From Bacillota bacterium (GTDB lineage: Bacteria; Bacillota; Clostridia; Saccharofermentanales; UBA5734): a stretch of DNA of 6,048 bases. Positions within the stretch are counted from its first letter, which is position 1; each line of letters opens with the position of its first letter. The notes beneath the pieces are model-generated. The model had not been told where the DNA came from, did not search any database, and saw only the letters and a list, made by a program, of their open reading frames with translations. The stretch spans positions 1 through 6,048 of the forward strand of contig JAEXPB010000448.1 in the NCBI GenBank assembly GCA_023438965.1, in the 5' to 3' direction. This document shows positions 5,635-6,048 of the stretch, one piece after another. A program made the position numbers and the translations under genes.

Positions 5635-6048
5635 AATTGGACCAGCTGGTTGGCGACCGGTTCAAGGAGCGACCGGCCGATTGCGTGATTGACAGCCATG
5701 CTCTGATGCTCCGGGGCGGCTACATGAAGTATGTCGCCAACGGAATATACTCGCAATATCCGCCCTTGCGGCGGATCTGCCGCAAGATCGAGCAGATTAT
5801 CCGCGAGGAGATGGATGCCCTGGGCGGCCAGGAGGTTCTTTTCCCGCTGGTTTTGCCGGCCGCTCTGTGGGAGGAATCCGGCCGCTGGGCAAGTGTCGGA
5901 CCCGAGCTGGTACGGCTGAAAGACCGCAGCCAGAACGATCTGGTCCTCGGAATGACCCATGAGGAAGCCGCTGTCCAATTGGCGCGCGAGTACGGCCTCA
6001 GTTACAACCGCTATCCCTTCATGATCTACCAGATCCAGACCAAGTTCC
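5631..6048 (+). CDS. proS: Prolyl-tRNA synthetase (class II), N-terminal part; cut by window edge
   Basis: Attaches proline to tRNA-Pro in the cytoplasm. Only the first 139 residues are present; bacterial-type enzymes usually have about 480-570. The start MKLDQLVGDRFKERPADCVI is followed by GYMKYVANGIYSQYPPLRRI (30-49) and EQIIREEMDALGGQEVLFP (54-72), which covers class II motif 1. LPAALWEESGRW (75-86), GMTHEEAAVQLARE (107-120) and PFMIYQIQTKF (129-139) follow; motif 2 should start right after the edge. This N-terminus resembles a ProRS type I recall from Clostridia, possibly a second or divergent copy beside the usual ProRS (recall, not a search). GGAGG (5617-5621) lies 9 bases before the ATG, which overlaps the HD gene stop as ATGA. 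With no room for a T-box, control probably comes from the promoter at 4778-4806. Confidence 0.93.
   Translation, partial: MKLDQLVGDRFKERPADCVIDSHALMLRGGYMKYVANGIYSQYPPLRRICRKIEQIIREEMDALGGQEVLFPLVLPAALWEESGRWASVGPELVRLKDRSQNDLVLGMTHEEAAVQLAREYGLSYNRYPFMIYQIQTKF

Overview
The window reads as chromosomal DNA of a bacterium, most likely an anaerobic, fairly GC-rich member of the Bacillota (Clostridia-like). This placement is inference: the prolyl-tRNA synthetase N-terminus looks like a type I recall from Clostridia, Shine-Dalgarno sites are strong GGAG/GGAGG, and promoters are sigma-70/A-like. No rRNA, tRNA, CRISPR array, phage gene or transposase was seen.

Left block (minus strand, about 1-2340): a two-gene operon for D-amino acid breakdown. 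A promoter near 2307-2337 drives a PLP enzyme of the D-threonine aldolase / D-serine dehydratase type (1141-2229). This is followed, with a TGATG one-base overlap, by an N-acyl-D-amino-acid deacylase (D-aminoacylase) that runs off the left edge. The deacylase would release free D-amino acids and the PLP enzyme would cleave or deaminate some of them.

Middle block (plus strand, 2535-4675): two genes that are probably transcribed separately. The first (2535-3524) is an uncharacterised alpha/alpha-barrel protein related to the squalene cyclase / prenyltransferase repeat fold. The second (3695-4675) is a Gfo/Idh/MocA-type oxidoreductase with an atypical nucleotide-binding loop. It has an interesting leader, with a perfect 8-bp dyad flanking a possible -10 element, and is followed by a hairpin terminator (4715-4751).

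Right block (plus strand, 4778-6048): a near-consensus promoter (TTGACA, 17 bp, TATCAT) starts a tightly packed operon. It contains a 58-residue protein resembling the N-terminal part of HigA/XRE-type antitoxins but lacking a recognition helix; an HD-domain phosphohydrolase resembling YqeK (Ap4A hydrolase), overlapping it by 32 bp; and prolyl-tRNA synthetase proS, overlapping the HD gene by ATGA and cut by the right edge. The first 350 or so bases of this block are visibly richer in A+T than the rest.

Most of the window is ordinary metabolism. The most unusual elements are the truncated antitoxin-like gene joined to an HD hydrolase-proS pair, the dyad before the oxidoreductase, and the uncharacterised barrel protein.
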